This document shows, piece by piece, positions 1 to 9,913 of a DNA stretch of 64,000 nucleotides. The DNA lies in assembly GCF_052857255.1 (NCBI RefSeq), contig NC_135500.1, positions 162,365,689 to 162,429,688 on the forward strand, in the 5' to 3' direction. Origin of the DNA: Amblyomma americanum. Taxonomy: Eukaryota > Arthropoda > Arachnida > Ixodida > Ixodidae. Each line of letters begins with the position of its first letter. Position 1 is the stretch's first letter. The translations under genes and the position numbers were made by a program. Under the pieces are notes generated by a model. That model was not told the DNA's origin and made no database searches. It was given only the letters and a program-made list of their open reading frames with translations.

Positions 1-1570
1 TAGCCTCTTTTTTTGGGTCAAAATCAATACAAATGCTCCTAAAAGGTACCTGCTTTTATAAGTCAGATGGAGCATACTGAAAAAAAACTAGTTTTTTTAA
101 ATGCATCGATTTTGGGAGCACTTGAGCAGATTGTTTGAACTGAATCGCTATCACTTTTTTGGGCGCAATGGACATTAGCTTATGGAGTATTTCAAAGCTC
201 TCAGTTGTTTCTACTCTCGGCATACATTGCGTAAAAAGAGATGTATCGTTTTGCTACCAATCCGCTTGAACCACGACCACTTTGACTAAGCAAGTTAAAA
301 TACGAACAGTATCAGATGTATCTTGTAATGTTATGCAGAACATGGACAACGGCTAGAGCAGACTTTCGGTCGTTGTGATTTCTTTGCATTTGTCCAGGCA
401 CAATGAGAGGCACTGGTTCCCTAGAGTGTCAGGAAAGCGCAGCCGTCCCTGCGCAAGTTGAAAACGTGTTAGATGCTCTAAAGCACTCTTAACAACAAGG
501 TGAAACGAGCTGAAAAGTCTGCGTTCTGGTTTGCCGTTGCGTGCGTTTTTGGGGTACTGAATTAAATAAGCGGAAGGCTACGGTTATATGTAAGGCACTA
601 AGTATAAAAAACGAATTTGCCAGGGTGAATAATATTAATTTCTCTAAGAGCTAAGTGACTTCTGTTTGATGCCAAAGGACATTCTGACGTCCTCAATACA
701 GACCCGAAGAACGTCAGACAAGGACGACTAAACGGCTGTCGAATCCGTCTGGAAAGCAGCTGACGCTTTCTTGCGATCTCATGAATGAAAACAGCAAGAA
801 AAGCGACCGAAGTAGTGATAAGATGCCACAACGTAAAGATCAAACAGCTGGTTGCAATTAATTCCTAGGAAAAGAAAAGCCGGACGCATATTGTTAACTT
901 TCGCGCCTGCTGTTTCCATAATACAAGAATTTCCTTTCACCATGTTCTATTTTTCGACTAACGAGAGGAAGAAAATTTTATTCACATATTTCAAATAGCT
1001 TTTTCTTTCGCATGAAACTTCGGAGTTCCATTTGTGTATTTTTTCCCCGCTATCTGAACCAATCTTTGTAAACACCTGGTGCTTGTTGTTCTTCCATTGC
1101 CTTCCATTTAAGTTTCGAAATGGCGCAGATTCGGGTATGAGAAGAACGTTACAGGCGAGTAAAATTTCGGTTCGGTCTTAAGTTACTCGTCTGCAGATAC
1201 TGTTCCTAAGCTTGTCCTCGTACCCCTTCGAGCACTGGCGATCAACTCTGGCCAACTGCTCATCTCATCACCATTTTCCTTTTTCTATTCTCTACTGTTC
1301 TCCTCAGAGACACGTTCCCAGAAGCAAGAAACTTTTCTTGTTTTCGCCCTTTTGTTTTAACAAGCGGAGTGTAATGACAGAGGAAAGATTATTCAATAGC
1401 CGGAGAGACTTCCTGCTAGCTCGAAAACAAACTGTTTGTTCTGGCCGGATTGTGACTTTGGAGCTACGTAATGGGTAGAAGTTTAAAATTTACAGGACAG
1501 CTTTATTGATCACATGTTTGTTCCTAACTTTTCGAGCGTCATACGAAACAAACTTTTGTTTTGTTTTTGT
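1..1570. other. No recognisable gene or repeat
   Basis: I see no coding region, RNA gene or known repeat here. The open frames at 598-843 (minus) and 1212-1478 (plus) have low-complexity, unfamiliar translations and no recognisable domain, so I treat them as chance frames. Composition is AT-rich with scattered short A and T runs. Confidence 0.6.
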
Positions 1571-1675
1571 TTTTTTTGGGGGGGGAGGAAACGGCATAGT
1601 ATCTGTCTCACATATATTGACGGACACCTGAACCGCGCCGTAAGGGAAGGAATAAAGGAGGGAGTGAAAGAAGTC
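1571..1675 (-). mobile_element. SINE group B, 3' tail fragment
   Basis: This is the tail half of the group B SINE in minus orientation. Read on the plus strand it has a G-rich end (1578-1586), a block related to GGCGCAGTATCTGTCTC, then ACCTGAACCGCGCCGTAAGG and the AAGG/GGGAGTGAAAGAAG block. The same order is seen in the better copies near 11.8, 24.0 and 55.9 kb. The core and tRNA-like head are missing: similarity stops at about 1675. Such 5' truncation is common when target-primed reverse transcription stops early. It has no coding capacity; the open frames across it on both strands are incidental. Confidence 0.8.
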
Positions 1676-4600
1676 CTTGTGGCCGTTAGCGTCACGCTGC
1701 GATCATTGTGGCTTGGAGTTACCGAAAGCGACTCCTTCCTTTTTGAAGTTTCACTCGTAATACAAATTTAAAACACGTTTTATGCTTCACACGTATGTGA
1801 TGCGCGGTCAAAGTAATGTTTGCTAAGAAGAACCGTAGAACGGTCCTTTCTAGTTTCAGTTATGTACCTATGTGGAACCGAGTAACGAACGCCTTATGAC
1901 AGGCACCACATTCCTCTTGCGTGTGCACCGAAGTTCTGAAAATAACTGAATAAAATACAACTGGCTTTGCGCAGTATCGAATTTCGAAGTGGCTGTTCGT
2001 CTAGTACTCGCATATACTCTCATGACGAATATAGACATAAGTAATCTTAATGCCTTACACATTAGCTTGGCCAATTCTCGAAGGAAATGCATGCGCACTC
2101 CCTTAAAATTGCTGACTGCTCAATTCTCTATATGTCCGCAGGGTTAATCTCTTGTCGAACATTGTGGCGTGAGAGTCAGTACAAATTTACATGCATTTGA
2201 AACACGCACACCTACTCTCACTGCTACGTCGCAGAGCCTATGCGTTCAAGACAACGCTAATGCCACCACCCTCCCTACCCTTTTTCCAATGTCGATGTCT
2301 TCTCGTGTCGGTTCCTCTCTTCACAATCCCTGCGCCGCATTCGAGTTTCTAGCTAATGCGCACCCTTCGATCTCAGTGACAGCGAAATGAGTGCCCCGAA
2401 GGCCTTTCAAAATTCAGTGCATAAACAAAGCAGTGCCATCGGCACTCAAGACAGCAGACTTGACAACAAGACTGCTCTTCGCCTTAATTTCACAAGCATG
2501 AGTGCTTTTCGGTGACGTGACCTGTCTGAAAAACATTCTTGCCCTTTCCACCAAAAATCCTTTCATGTGTTCAATTAGCTTTGTTGTTGAATTTGTTCTT
2601 AGGTGTAAAGAGAGACTCATATATCTCGTGGGACATGCACGACAGCTTATCGATTACTTAAAATCCAGGCCTGTCCACGTTCATAACATAGTTTGTTTTG
2701 CAAAGACCTCTTTTTTTATGTTTGTACTACCATGCGAAACATAAAGTCCTTCTTTACGAAAAAGACCGCATCTGCGAAAGCAGGCCTCAAGGTACATCCT
2801 AATATCGCATGCACCTTGTCCTGAAAATAATTTTGCTTTTGCTCACACCGGGCATTTTTACCGACGATTTCATTTTTTTTTAAATAAAAGACACATATTA
2901 TTACCAAATCTTGCGTCTTTGTTGAATTCTTTCAAGTGAACAGAGTAGCAAGGGTATAAGCATATACCGCAAAACGTAAGTCAAAAGAACAAAATAGAGT
3001 TCGCGAAATCAAACATAAAGGTACAACTGCGTGCACATTGTTAAGCGTGATATCTGAAATCTGGTTTATTAGCTGCCAAAATATTTGTATATTCGAATCA
3101 CGATATAGTGGACAGGTGCCCCGGAAATACTGCGCATCACTTACATCCAAACACCATGGCATTTCACCTTGCTCTAATGCTCTGGCTGTCTGCTTAAAAA
3201 TATTGGATGCAAATGTCCACAAATTGATGCGATCATTTGCAGGTGAAGCAAAAAAAAGCGTTTATTAATTCCCGGCTTCTTTAAAAACGATATGGCCTAA
3301 CTTCACACGTAGACGGTACAAGATCTTTTAGGCTACTCTATAGAAAATGACGAAAAGAATGACCTAATTGTTTACGAAAAGCAGAAACTTGCACATTACT
3401 AGTAGGGAGGAAAATTCTCACCTCTATTATTTATTCTCTGTCAGCAATGTTTAAAGTTGCATTTTTTTTTCTCATACAGGCGAATGTTATGCCCCTTAAA
3501 GCCAAGTAATTACTCTAAACTGTATTATGATAGAGTGCAACTGTAAATCACAGTTAAATGCAAAGAGCATTTTCTGCAGTTTAATCGGTTATTGTTTAGC
3601 GGAACAAGAGGTTTAGAAAAAACGCAAATCATACCGAGAAGCTGGCGGTTGCTGCATCATAATTGGAAAAGTTCAAGTTTTTTTTTATTCGTATTTGAGT
3701 CTTGAATGGCTTTTCTAATTGTTACACAAATTCACTCTTAATTTCGATCGGCATGATACGAAGCGAGAAAATAACAAGAAGCTGACAGCGCGGGTGTTGT
3801 TCGTAATCGGCAAATGGGCATGTAGCAAGTACGAACAGAACTGCACCGCAGAAGCAACGCAGAAAGAAAAACGTAAACCAATACATGCATAAAACATTCA
3901 GGTATGATAAGCTATATTCGAAGCAGATCGAAGCTCCCTAATTCCTTCTCTCTATCAAGGGGAAGCTAAATCGATTCCTAACCGAAGTGAAACAAAAAAT
4001 TTTGGGGCAACGTTAACGTTCAAAGGAGCTAATCGTTGCTCTTGGTGCGCAGTAACAAGCGGGCACCATGAACATAGAAGATAACAGGAAAGAAGGAAGG
4101 GTATGAAATTAAACGATCATTGCACCCTGGTGGATACCTCTGAAACAATCCGTCGGCTGGAAATGCATGGCCATTTTCGTCGATTCCTCTTTTTTCGCGT
4201 GCTCTCGAGTGTAAGGCGTGAGGTGAGCGCGGAACGGTAGGAACGCAATTATAATGTCAGTGAGACTGCCACAGAGCACATTACTGCCACCGTAATTAAT
4301 AAAGAATATTAGGAAGGAGGTCGCTAGTGCTCCCGTGTACATCTTGCCTGTCGACTTTGTGAATCGCATAAAGGCCAAAATAGACCTTAAAATGCTTCTT
4401 GAGAACGGTTCTATAGTTCAGCTTTTCAGTATTCTTTGCCATATATCGCTTAACACAAGATACCTTCAAAAGAACATTCGAATAAAGGTTTATTCACTAT
4501 GCGTAAGCTTTGAAATAAAAAAAAAATCGCGGTTTACATTCATATCATGCAGATGATATGAACAGAAGTAATCAAAGTATCAGCCGTTGTTTTCAAGTGT

Positions 4601-6798
4601 GCCCTCAGGTTGTCGCTAAAGAAGGCAGTGTACTCTCAGCTTGCTGAAAAAAAAGAAGTGTTTCCTTGCAAGCTCGGGTAAATTTCTCGCACAAAAAAAT
4701 GGTTTCTCCGGCATGTGCTACCTAAACACGCACACTTAAGAATGTGCACATAATTGTGCTTTCCTCTTTGCGCCGACGCTTAATAAATCCATCGAGCCAA
4801 GCCTTCCACCACATTAGTGAGCATGCAAAGCCAGCCCAAACGACAGGTGGCGGTCCTGGATGGGCATGCATCTCTCTGATCTTTACCGAACACAAAACCA
4901 CTGATGACGCTGTGACGATATACGGCGTATTTTCTCGTTTTTCAATGTTTGTATTCGGCGGTCTGATACAGCACTCTTTACTTAGAAAAGTGAGATGAGC
5001 CTTTCAGAAGTCATCTTCGAAAATAAAATATGCCTTCACTTCGTTTTAATAAAAAGAGTGGTAGCTTGCTCCGCCAACCATACCCAAATCATACTATCCG
5101 AGCCTTCTGTCTTGGCAGTGAGGGCCGGACTAGCCCCGGTCCATGGGCATGGCATGACTTTACATATGCTGTACTTATCGTGTTCACCAAACTACGTGTG
5201 AGTACGCGTGTGTCATGGCTTTTAGATTGCTGGGCTGTCACGTCCACTAATAGCGTTTACCAATGCCAAATTAAGTGACTTCACGCCTAATCCAAAAGAT
5301 GCCATGAAACGGCTATGTAAATATAACACTCAAGTATGCCGTTCGATAAACACTAGCATATCAATCGTCATGGCTGCTATGTTAAGGTTTCGGACTAACC
5401 CGAAATAGAACTCGTGATCAATACTATAAGCATTTTTCCTTTTCTTTTGTCAGTTTCGGTGATTTCAGTTTAACTTGTCTAAAAGGAAGGTCCTCCTTAA
5501 CCTTTGTTTTCTTCAGGTAAATCAGTTGGGAGGACAGAAATCATACGAAACGGAAACAGAAAGTAATTCCTACTACACAAAAACCAAAAACTTGATTCTC
5601 ATTTCAGGCACCCTCGAGTAATTCGGAGCGCTGACCTCATTGCCGTAATTAAGTCAAAATCCGCTGCATTACATAAAGGCAAATTTTTTCGATGTACTTA
5701 CTACATTCTGATTGCCCGACCGGTGTAGACTGTGTTTGTGAGCCTCCGCGAAATCATATAAAGCTGGATGTGTGGTAGTTATTATTACAATCAGCATTAC
5801 CGAATTAGGTGCACTCTTCTTTTGCGCAGGAGTCCATTTTCAGTCTTCCTGGTAACCGCGCATTCAGGCGCTGTTTCGTTATTTATTGTCTCATGCCTTG
5901 CGCTGCTAATGAGCAACACCAGGCCTCGCTTTCATCTGCGCACTCCATAGCAATGCTTTTCTTTTCTTTTTGCCTTGCTGACGCTACGCGAGACGACTAG
6001 ATGGGCCTCCCTTCATGTCGCCGCTAATTATACAAACAGTAGCCGCAATTAACGAGGCAACTTCGCTAGGATCCTTCGTTCTTGGCTGGCGATTTTTTTT
6101 TTTTGTTCAAGCTAGGCCTGCGGTCGCGAAGTACAATTTTTATGCCGGGCTTGTCGACAACATAACAAGAAGTGTTTTTATGGTGTTGCTTCAGAAAAAG
6201 CGAGAGCGATACTGAACATTACTGCGTCCTACAAAGATATCTTGTGTTTTTTCTCAATCTTAACTCATTTTGCCTTCATGATGAGCCGTGTTTCTTGTCA
6301 AGGTCGGGGAAAAATACATACTTGAAAGCTACAAATGTGACGTTTATACTTCTACGTGGTCGTGTTTAAGGTCCCCACAGCATAAAGAGAAATATATAAG
6401 AAAAATTTAGGGTGTGGACGGGCCGGTAGCTTTATATGTAAAATTCTTCTTTGTGTAGTGCATTTAACGCATTCAGTCAAGCGTTACTCATGGGGAAGGA
6501 AGGCGCAGAGGACTGAAGCGGAGCTTATAAACATTTTGTGCGGTTTTCCTATAAAATATAAATTTAAACACAAAACAATTGATTATCTCAGCACAAACCT
6601 GTACCTACTTTCAAAATACACCCGTTGAATATTTCAAAAAGGGTTCAACTGTGTATTATTTATTATTTACTTAGTTTTCGCGAATGACTGGCAAAAATCG
6701 TAAGCGAATTCTATAGCGGATTTTCTAACGGACAAAGAGTGATTCCTGTTCCATGGTGCCACTTGCCGTCCTTCCTGGTTCCACGTTCGCTAGACATG
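1676..6798. other. Long stretch without a recognised gene or repeat
   Basis: About 5.1 kb of AT-rich DNA. I recognise no protein domain in any of the six frames; the open frames are all under 100 codons and unfamiliar. Small structures include an 8-bp-arm hairpin at about 4541-4560 (CATATCAT, loop GCAG, ATGATATG) and T- or A-rich runs near 2705, 2872, 4520 and 6093. These are ordinary for a genome of this kind. An exon of a large host gene cannot be excluded from sequence alone. Confidence 0.5.
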
Positions 6799-6812
6799 GA
6801 AGATGAACCACT
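6799..6812 (+). repeat. Target-site duplication, left copy
   Basis: The 14-bp sequence GAAGATGAACCACT lies here and again, without mismatch, at 7045-7058, exactly bracketing the SINE at 6813-7044. Perfect identity suggests a fairly recent insertion. Confidence 0.92.
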
Positions 6813-7044
6813 CCGCCGCTGTGGCTCTGTGGTTATGGCTCTCGGCTGCTGACCCGAAAGACGCAGGTTCGATCCCGGCCTCAGCGGCTGAATTTCGATG
6901 GAGGCAAAATTCTAGAGGGCTGTGTACTGAGCGATGTCAGTCCACATTAAAAATCCCAGGTGGTCGAATATTCCGGAGCCCTTTACTACGGCGTCCCTCA
7001 TAGCCCGAATTGCTTTGGGACATTAAACTACCATAAACTAAACT
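6813..7044 (+). mobile_element. SINE group A, full length
   Basis: This is a tRNA-derived SINE of about 232 bp. The head holds the two internal RNA polymerase III boxes: box A TGGCTCTGTGG at 6822-6832 and box B GGTTCGATCC at 6866-6875. The shared core follows (GCGATGTCAGTCCACATTAA at about 6932-6951, then the CCAGGTGGTCGAA and CGGAGCCCT blocks). The group A tail is ATAGCCCGAATTGCTTTGGG, then a run ending CCATAAACTAAACT. It encodes no protein, and the open frame that starts in the flank and runs into the head is not a gene. A perfect 14-bp target-site duplication proves insertion as a unit. Mobilisation would have needed a LINE reverse transcriptase in trans. Its internal promoter looks nearly intact, but whether it is transcribed cannot be seen. 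Confidence 0.93.
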
Positions 7045-7058
7045 GAAGATGAACCACT
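7045..7058 (+). repeat. Target-site duplication, right copy
   Basis: Right-hand copy of GAAGATGAACCACT, identical to 6799-6812. Confidence 0.92.
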
Positions 7059-7492
7059 GTCACCTCAAGAATAGCGCAACTTGCAATGTTTTGGCAACGT
7101 GCACCAGATTTGACTTCCTACAACGGACTCTCGGGAGGCTCTGTTATCATTTTGTGCGCACTAACGTATATGTGAAATCGCACTGTATTTGTACAAGACT
7201 GTTGCAACGCTAATGGCTGTTCATGCTGTTTGTCAGGGTCGTGTTGATCATTTCTGGGCTTAACTTCACGAAAATAATCTGCTGAATTGTGGGGTGAACT
7301 CGGCTTCGGCCGCAGAAAAAAAAAATACCGCAACTTATCAGCGACCCTGTATAACCAGAGACAACAAATGAATAGCAAGCCCGCAACCCAGTCCGGAAAA
7401 CTCGGTTGTCTAATTGCCGACAACTTTCAAGAACGGAACATTCTGAGAAATAACTGAATTTTGTGGCTGGGTAAGAATAGCGTAAAAAAAAG
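7059..7492. other. Spacer without a recognised feature
   Basis: About 430 bp between the SINE and the gypsy element. Two overlapping minus-strand open frames (7118-7423 and 7210-7584) have no recognisable domain, and the second runs into the LTR. It ends in an A run followed by the AAAG target duplication (7489-7492). Confidence 0.55.
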
Positions 7493-7573
7493 TGTAATGG
7501 GACCGATGGGCAGGAGTTGATGCAGCGCAGCGAAAAGATAGACGAAGTAGACGAAGTGCAGCTAGGATTAAGA
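7493..7573 (+). repeat. 5' LTR, left part
   Basis: It matches the left half of the 3' LTR (9742-about 9830), starting TGTAATGGGACCGATGGGCA. It carries two 9-bp units (AAGATAGAC and GAAGTAGAC at 7535-7552), where the 3' LTR has three. It breaks at AAGA (7570-7573), where LINE-derived DNA begins. Confidence 0.88.
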
Positions 7574-8009
7574 CAATCTCGCAAAGGCTTCCCTCAGCGG
7601 CCCCGTGTTGCCAATCATCCCGGCTGCAGCCTACATTACAGCATCTAGATTTTGGCGGCGCGCGTTTTTAAGCACGCAAGACACAACACTTTTAACATCG
7701 ATACGCACCCCATCACTCCTCGCGCACATTTATCCAGATCTTTACAACCCAAACTGCCAACACTGTGGCCAACGTGCTACCTACGATCACATCCTGTGGG
7801 ACTGCAAAATAGAGCCACCTCCGGGTGATCTAGTTACAGCCCCTTCTCTCGAGCGGTGGGAGACCGTGCTGGCTAGCTCTGACCCCAGAACGCAAGTTTT
7901 GGCGGTGGAGTGGGCTGACAAAGTCGTCGAGAGCTATGTACTCTCGACCACTTAACGCGACTTCTTGCCAAGCTCTTCCCGGCGAATAAAATGTTTTACA
8001 ATCAATAAC
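7574..8009 (+). pseudogene. LINE (I-like) ORF2 C-terminal fragment with 3' end
   Basis: An open frame from about 7575 to the stop at 7953-7955 encodes the C-terminal end of a non-LTR retrotransposon ORF2. The key feature is a CCHC knuckle, C-x2-C-x7-H-x4-C, read as CQHCGQRATYDHILWDC (about 7762-7812). Next comes ERWETVLASSDPRTQ, which I know from tick I-superfamily-like LINEs. After the stop there is a short 3' region with AATAAAATG near 7985. Endonuclease, reverse transcriptase and RNase H are missing, so this is a 5'-truncated copy. The ATG at 7605 is not a real start, since similarity probably continues upstream. It lies inside the gypsy 5' LTR in the same orientation. The clade assignment is from memory and uncertain. 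Confidence 0.8.
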
Positions 8010-8650
8010 ATTGGCGGATTATGAGCACCTTAAATATTATTGGAACAGGAAAATTTGTTGCTCTCGGCAGCTTGAAGTATCACTGACGAGGCTGCGCTGC
8101 CGCATCCCCCCTCTAAATTTTTATTTACACAAGTCGGGTTTGGCGCTCTCTCCCCTTTGTGCATTCTGCCGTGAGCCTGAATCTATAGAACATTTTTGGC
8201 TGTATTGTCGCTGATTCAACTCTCTGAGAAAAAGGTTGCTGGAGGAGCCTTTGCAGCATCTTGGCCTTAGTTTGAGCAGCCCGCTCTTGCTATCATTTGG
8301 CGCCACCACATTTGGGTTCAGCCACAGATCTGTTTGTACCGCTGTTCTAAATTTCCTGATAGAATCTCACCGACTGCCGTGCTAAGTGTTGCAAAATTTT
8401 TCTTTTCTATCAATTATTACATTTTGACTTAATCATTATTATTTAATTCCTCTCTTTCTTATTATTCATATATTCTGAAATCAAAACTCTCATCCCTTTA
8501 CTGTTCATGAGGAAGAATTCAACCGGTGTTGCGCTCCCACGTGCTTTTACTTTTTATTAACTGCGTTCAGGTGAATAGCCACCCGATTATTGGCCGATCT
8601 CCCAGTGCGGGTATGTGCCATCTTTTGATAGGCTAGCAACAACAACAAGA
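8010..8650 (+). pseudogene. Second LINE ORF2 C-terminal fragment with 3' UTR
   Basis: This fragment belongs to a different LINE family from its left neighbour. The reading frame from 8011 encodes LTRLRCRIPPLNFYLHKSG, then a CCHC knuckle CAFCREPESIEHFWLYC (C-x2-C-x7-H-x4-C, about 8161-8211). An in-frame TGA at 8212-8214 breaks the frame. The same frame continues with RKRLLEEPLQHLGL to a TAA at 8383-8385. About 265 bp of AT-rich 3' UTR follow. They contain TTGGCCGATCTCCCAG and GGTATGTGCCA (about 8590-8622), which I associate with a tick LINE tail, and end in a short (CAA)n run at about 8638-8648. It is 5'-truncated and dead. It is probably a Jockey- or CR1-type element, but the clade is not determined. 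Confidence 0.8.
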
Positions 8651-8742
8651 AGAGTTACGCCTGTGCCTGTGTCTGTCGTGTCGCCATCCGACCAACGCCA
8701 ACCGTCCTGCGCTTCCAATAAACGCCTTTACACTTGCTAGAG
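8651..8742 (+). repeat. 5' LTR, right part
   Basis: It resumes the LTR after the nested LINE DNA and matches the right half of the 3' LTR: ACGCCTGTGCCTGTGTC, CGACCAACGCCAACCG, then CCAATAAACGCCTTTACA. The AATAAA inside it (about 8728-8733) is a likely polyadenylation signal of the element. It ends CA at 8742. Confidence 0.87.
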
Positions 8743-9704
8743 GTGCTGGGTATGTACCGCTACGTACGTCCCCACATTCGGTCATGCACCGCCTGCCAAC
8801 GTTGCAAGAAACCGCCCCGGCCCCCCGCTGCTTCTTTGCAGCCGTTACCTTGCCCTGGCCGACCCTTTGACCACGTAGGCATTGATCTTTATGGCCCCTT
8901 CCAACTACTTTGGCTAACAATCGCTGGGTCATCGTGGCCGTTGACCACCTAACACGTTACGTCGAAACGTCGGCTCTCAAATCTGCTACCGCAAACGATG
9001 TCGCTCACTTCATTCTACACAGTCTTGTTCTTCGTCACGGCGCCCCTAAAGAACTGCTAAGTGACCGCGGCCGTGTTTTTCTCTCGGACGTCGTCGAGGC
9101 CCTGCTAAAGCATTGCCAAACCATTCATCACTGCATCAGCGCCTATCACCCTCAGACCAATGGCATGACTGAGCGGTTCAACCGCACACTCAGTGACATG
9201 CTCGCCCAAGTGCTCCCTTTCGTCACGTACGCGTATAATACGGCTACGCAGACAACGAGGGTGTTTTCTCCTTTCTTTCTCTTATATGGCCGGGAGCCTA
9301 CATCCGCCATGGATGCCATCCTTCCATATATCCCTGAGCCTTCCGAGACCACATCACTTTCCGAAGCTCACCTGTATGCCGAAGAATGCCGGCAACTTGC
9401 CCGCTTTTTCACTACACAGCTCGAATGGCATCAGAAGCACCGTCGGGATTCCTCGGACCCTCCCGCGTCATACCCATCTGGCGCCCTCGTTTGGCTCTGG
9501 GTGCCTTCCTCCACTCCCGGCCTCGCCACAAAACTGCCTTCTCGCTATCACGGACCTTACCGCGTTGTGGAACAAACTTCTCCTGTGAACTACATCGTTG
9601 AGTCGCTCGCTCCCCCTTCGGACCACCGTCGCCGGGGGAGCGAAACTGTGCATGTCGAGCGCCTCAAGGCTTACTATGATCCGCCCATGCTTTCTTCCCC
9701 GTAA
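8743..9704 (+). pseudogene. Ty3/gypsy integrase (pol C-terminal part), frameshifted
   Basis: Integrase joins retrotransposon cDNA to host DNA. The first frame (to about 8900) holds the end of the zinc-binding region (SCTACQRC) and GIDLYGP, which carries the first catalytic Asp. A loss of about one base in a C run near 8900 shifts the frame. The second frame, open from 8910 to the stop at 9702-9704, contains VAVDHLTRY, LSDRG with the second Asp (residue 52, 9063-9065) and HPQTNGMTE with the catalytic Glu (residue 88). That gives the DD35E spacing. A short stretch seems deleted after residue 100, where DMLAQ runs straight into VLPFVTYAYNT. The C-terminal GPY/F domain is present (YHGPYRVVEQ, about residue 210). 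I see no chromodomain. All three catalytic residues survive but in two frames, and everything upstream in pol is gone. Confidence 0.9.
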
Positions 9705-9741
9705 GTCGCCAGGATGGCTCCTTTCCCGGCGGGGAAGTAAA

Positions 9742-9909
9742 TGTAATGGGACCGATGGGCAAAGTTGAAGCAGCGCAGCGAAGAGGTAGACGAGGTAGAC
9801 GAGGTAGACGAAGTGCAGCTTGGATTTAGAGTGACGCCTGTGCTTGTGTCCGTCGTGTCGCCGTTCGACCAACGCCAACCGACTGGCGCTTCCAATAAAC
9901 ACCTTTACA
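9742..9909 (+). repeat. 3' LTR, complete
   Basis: A 168-bp LTR, TGTAATGGG...CCTTTACA, with AATAAA at about 9894-9899. It contains three tandem copies of GAGGTAGAC (9783-9809), against two in the 5' LTR. The open frame through it repeats Val-Asp-Glu from this minisatellite and is not a gene. It is followed by the AAAG target duplication (9910-9913). Confidence 0.9.
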
Positions 9910-9913
9910 AAAG

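Larger units (their letters stand above)
7493..9909 (+). mobile_element. Ty3/gypsy LTR retrotransposon, internally deleted and nested
   Basis: The element is bounded by two related LTRs that start TGTAATGGGACCGATGGGCA and end CCTTTACA, that is TG...CA. It is flanked by a 4-bp direct repeat AAAG (7489-7492 and 9910-9913), as expected for Ty3/gypsy integration. Removing the nested LINE DNA (7574-8650) leaves a 5' LTR of about 173 bp and a 3' LTR of 168 bp. The inside is only about 1 kb and holds the integrase end of pol. Gag, protease, reverse transcriptase and RNase H are absent, so this is an internal-deletion derivative. A purine-rich stretch GGCGGGGAAG (9728-9737) just before the 3' LTR could be the polypurine tract. 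I could not identify a convincing primer-binding site after 8742. It cannot be autonomous. Confidence 0.88.
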
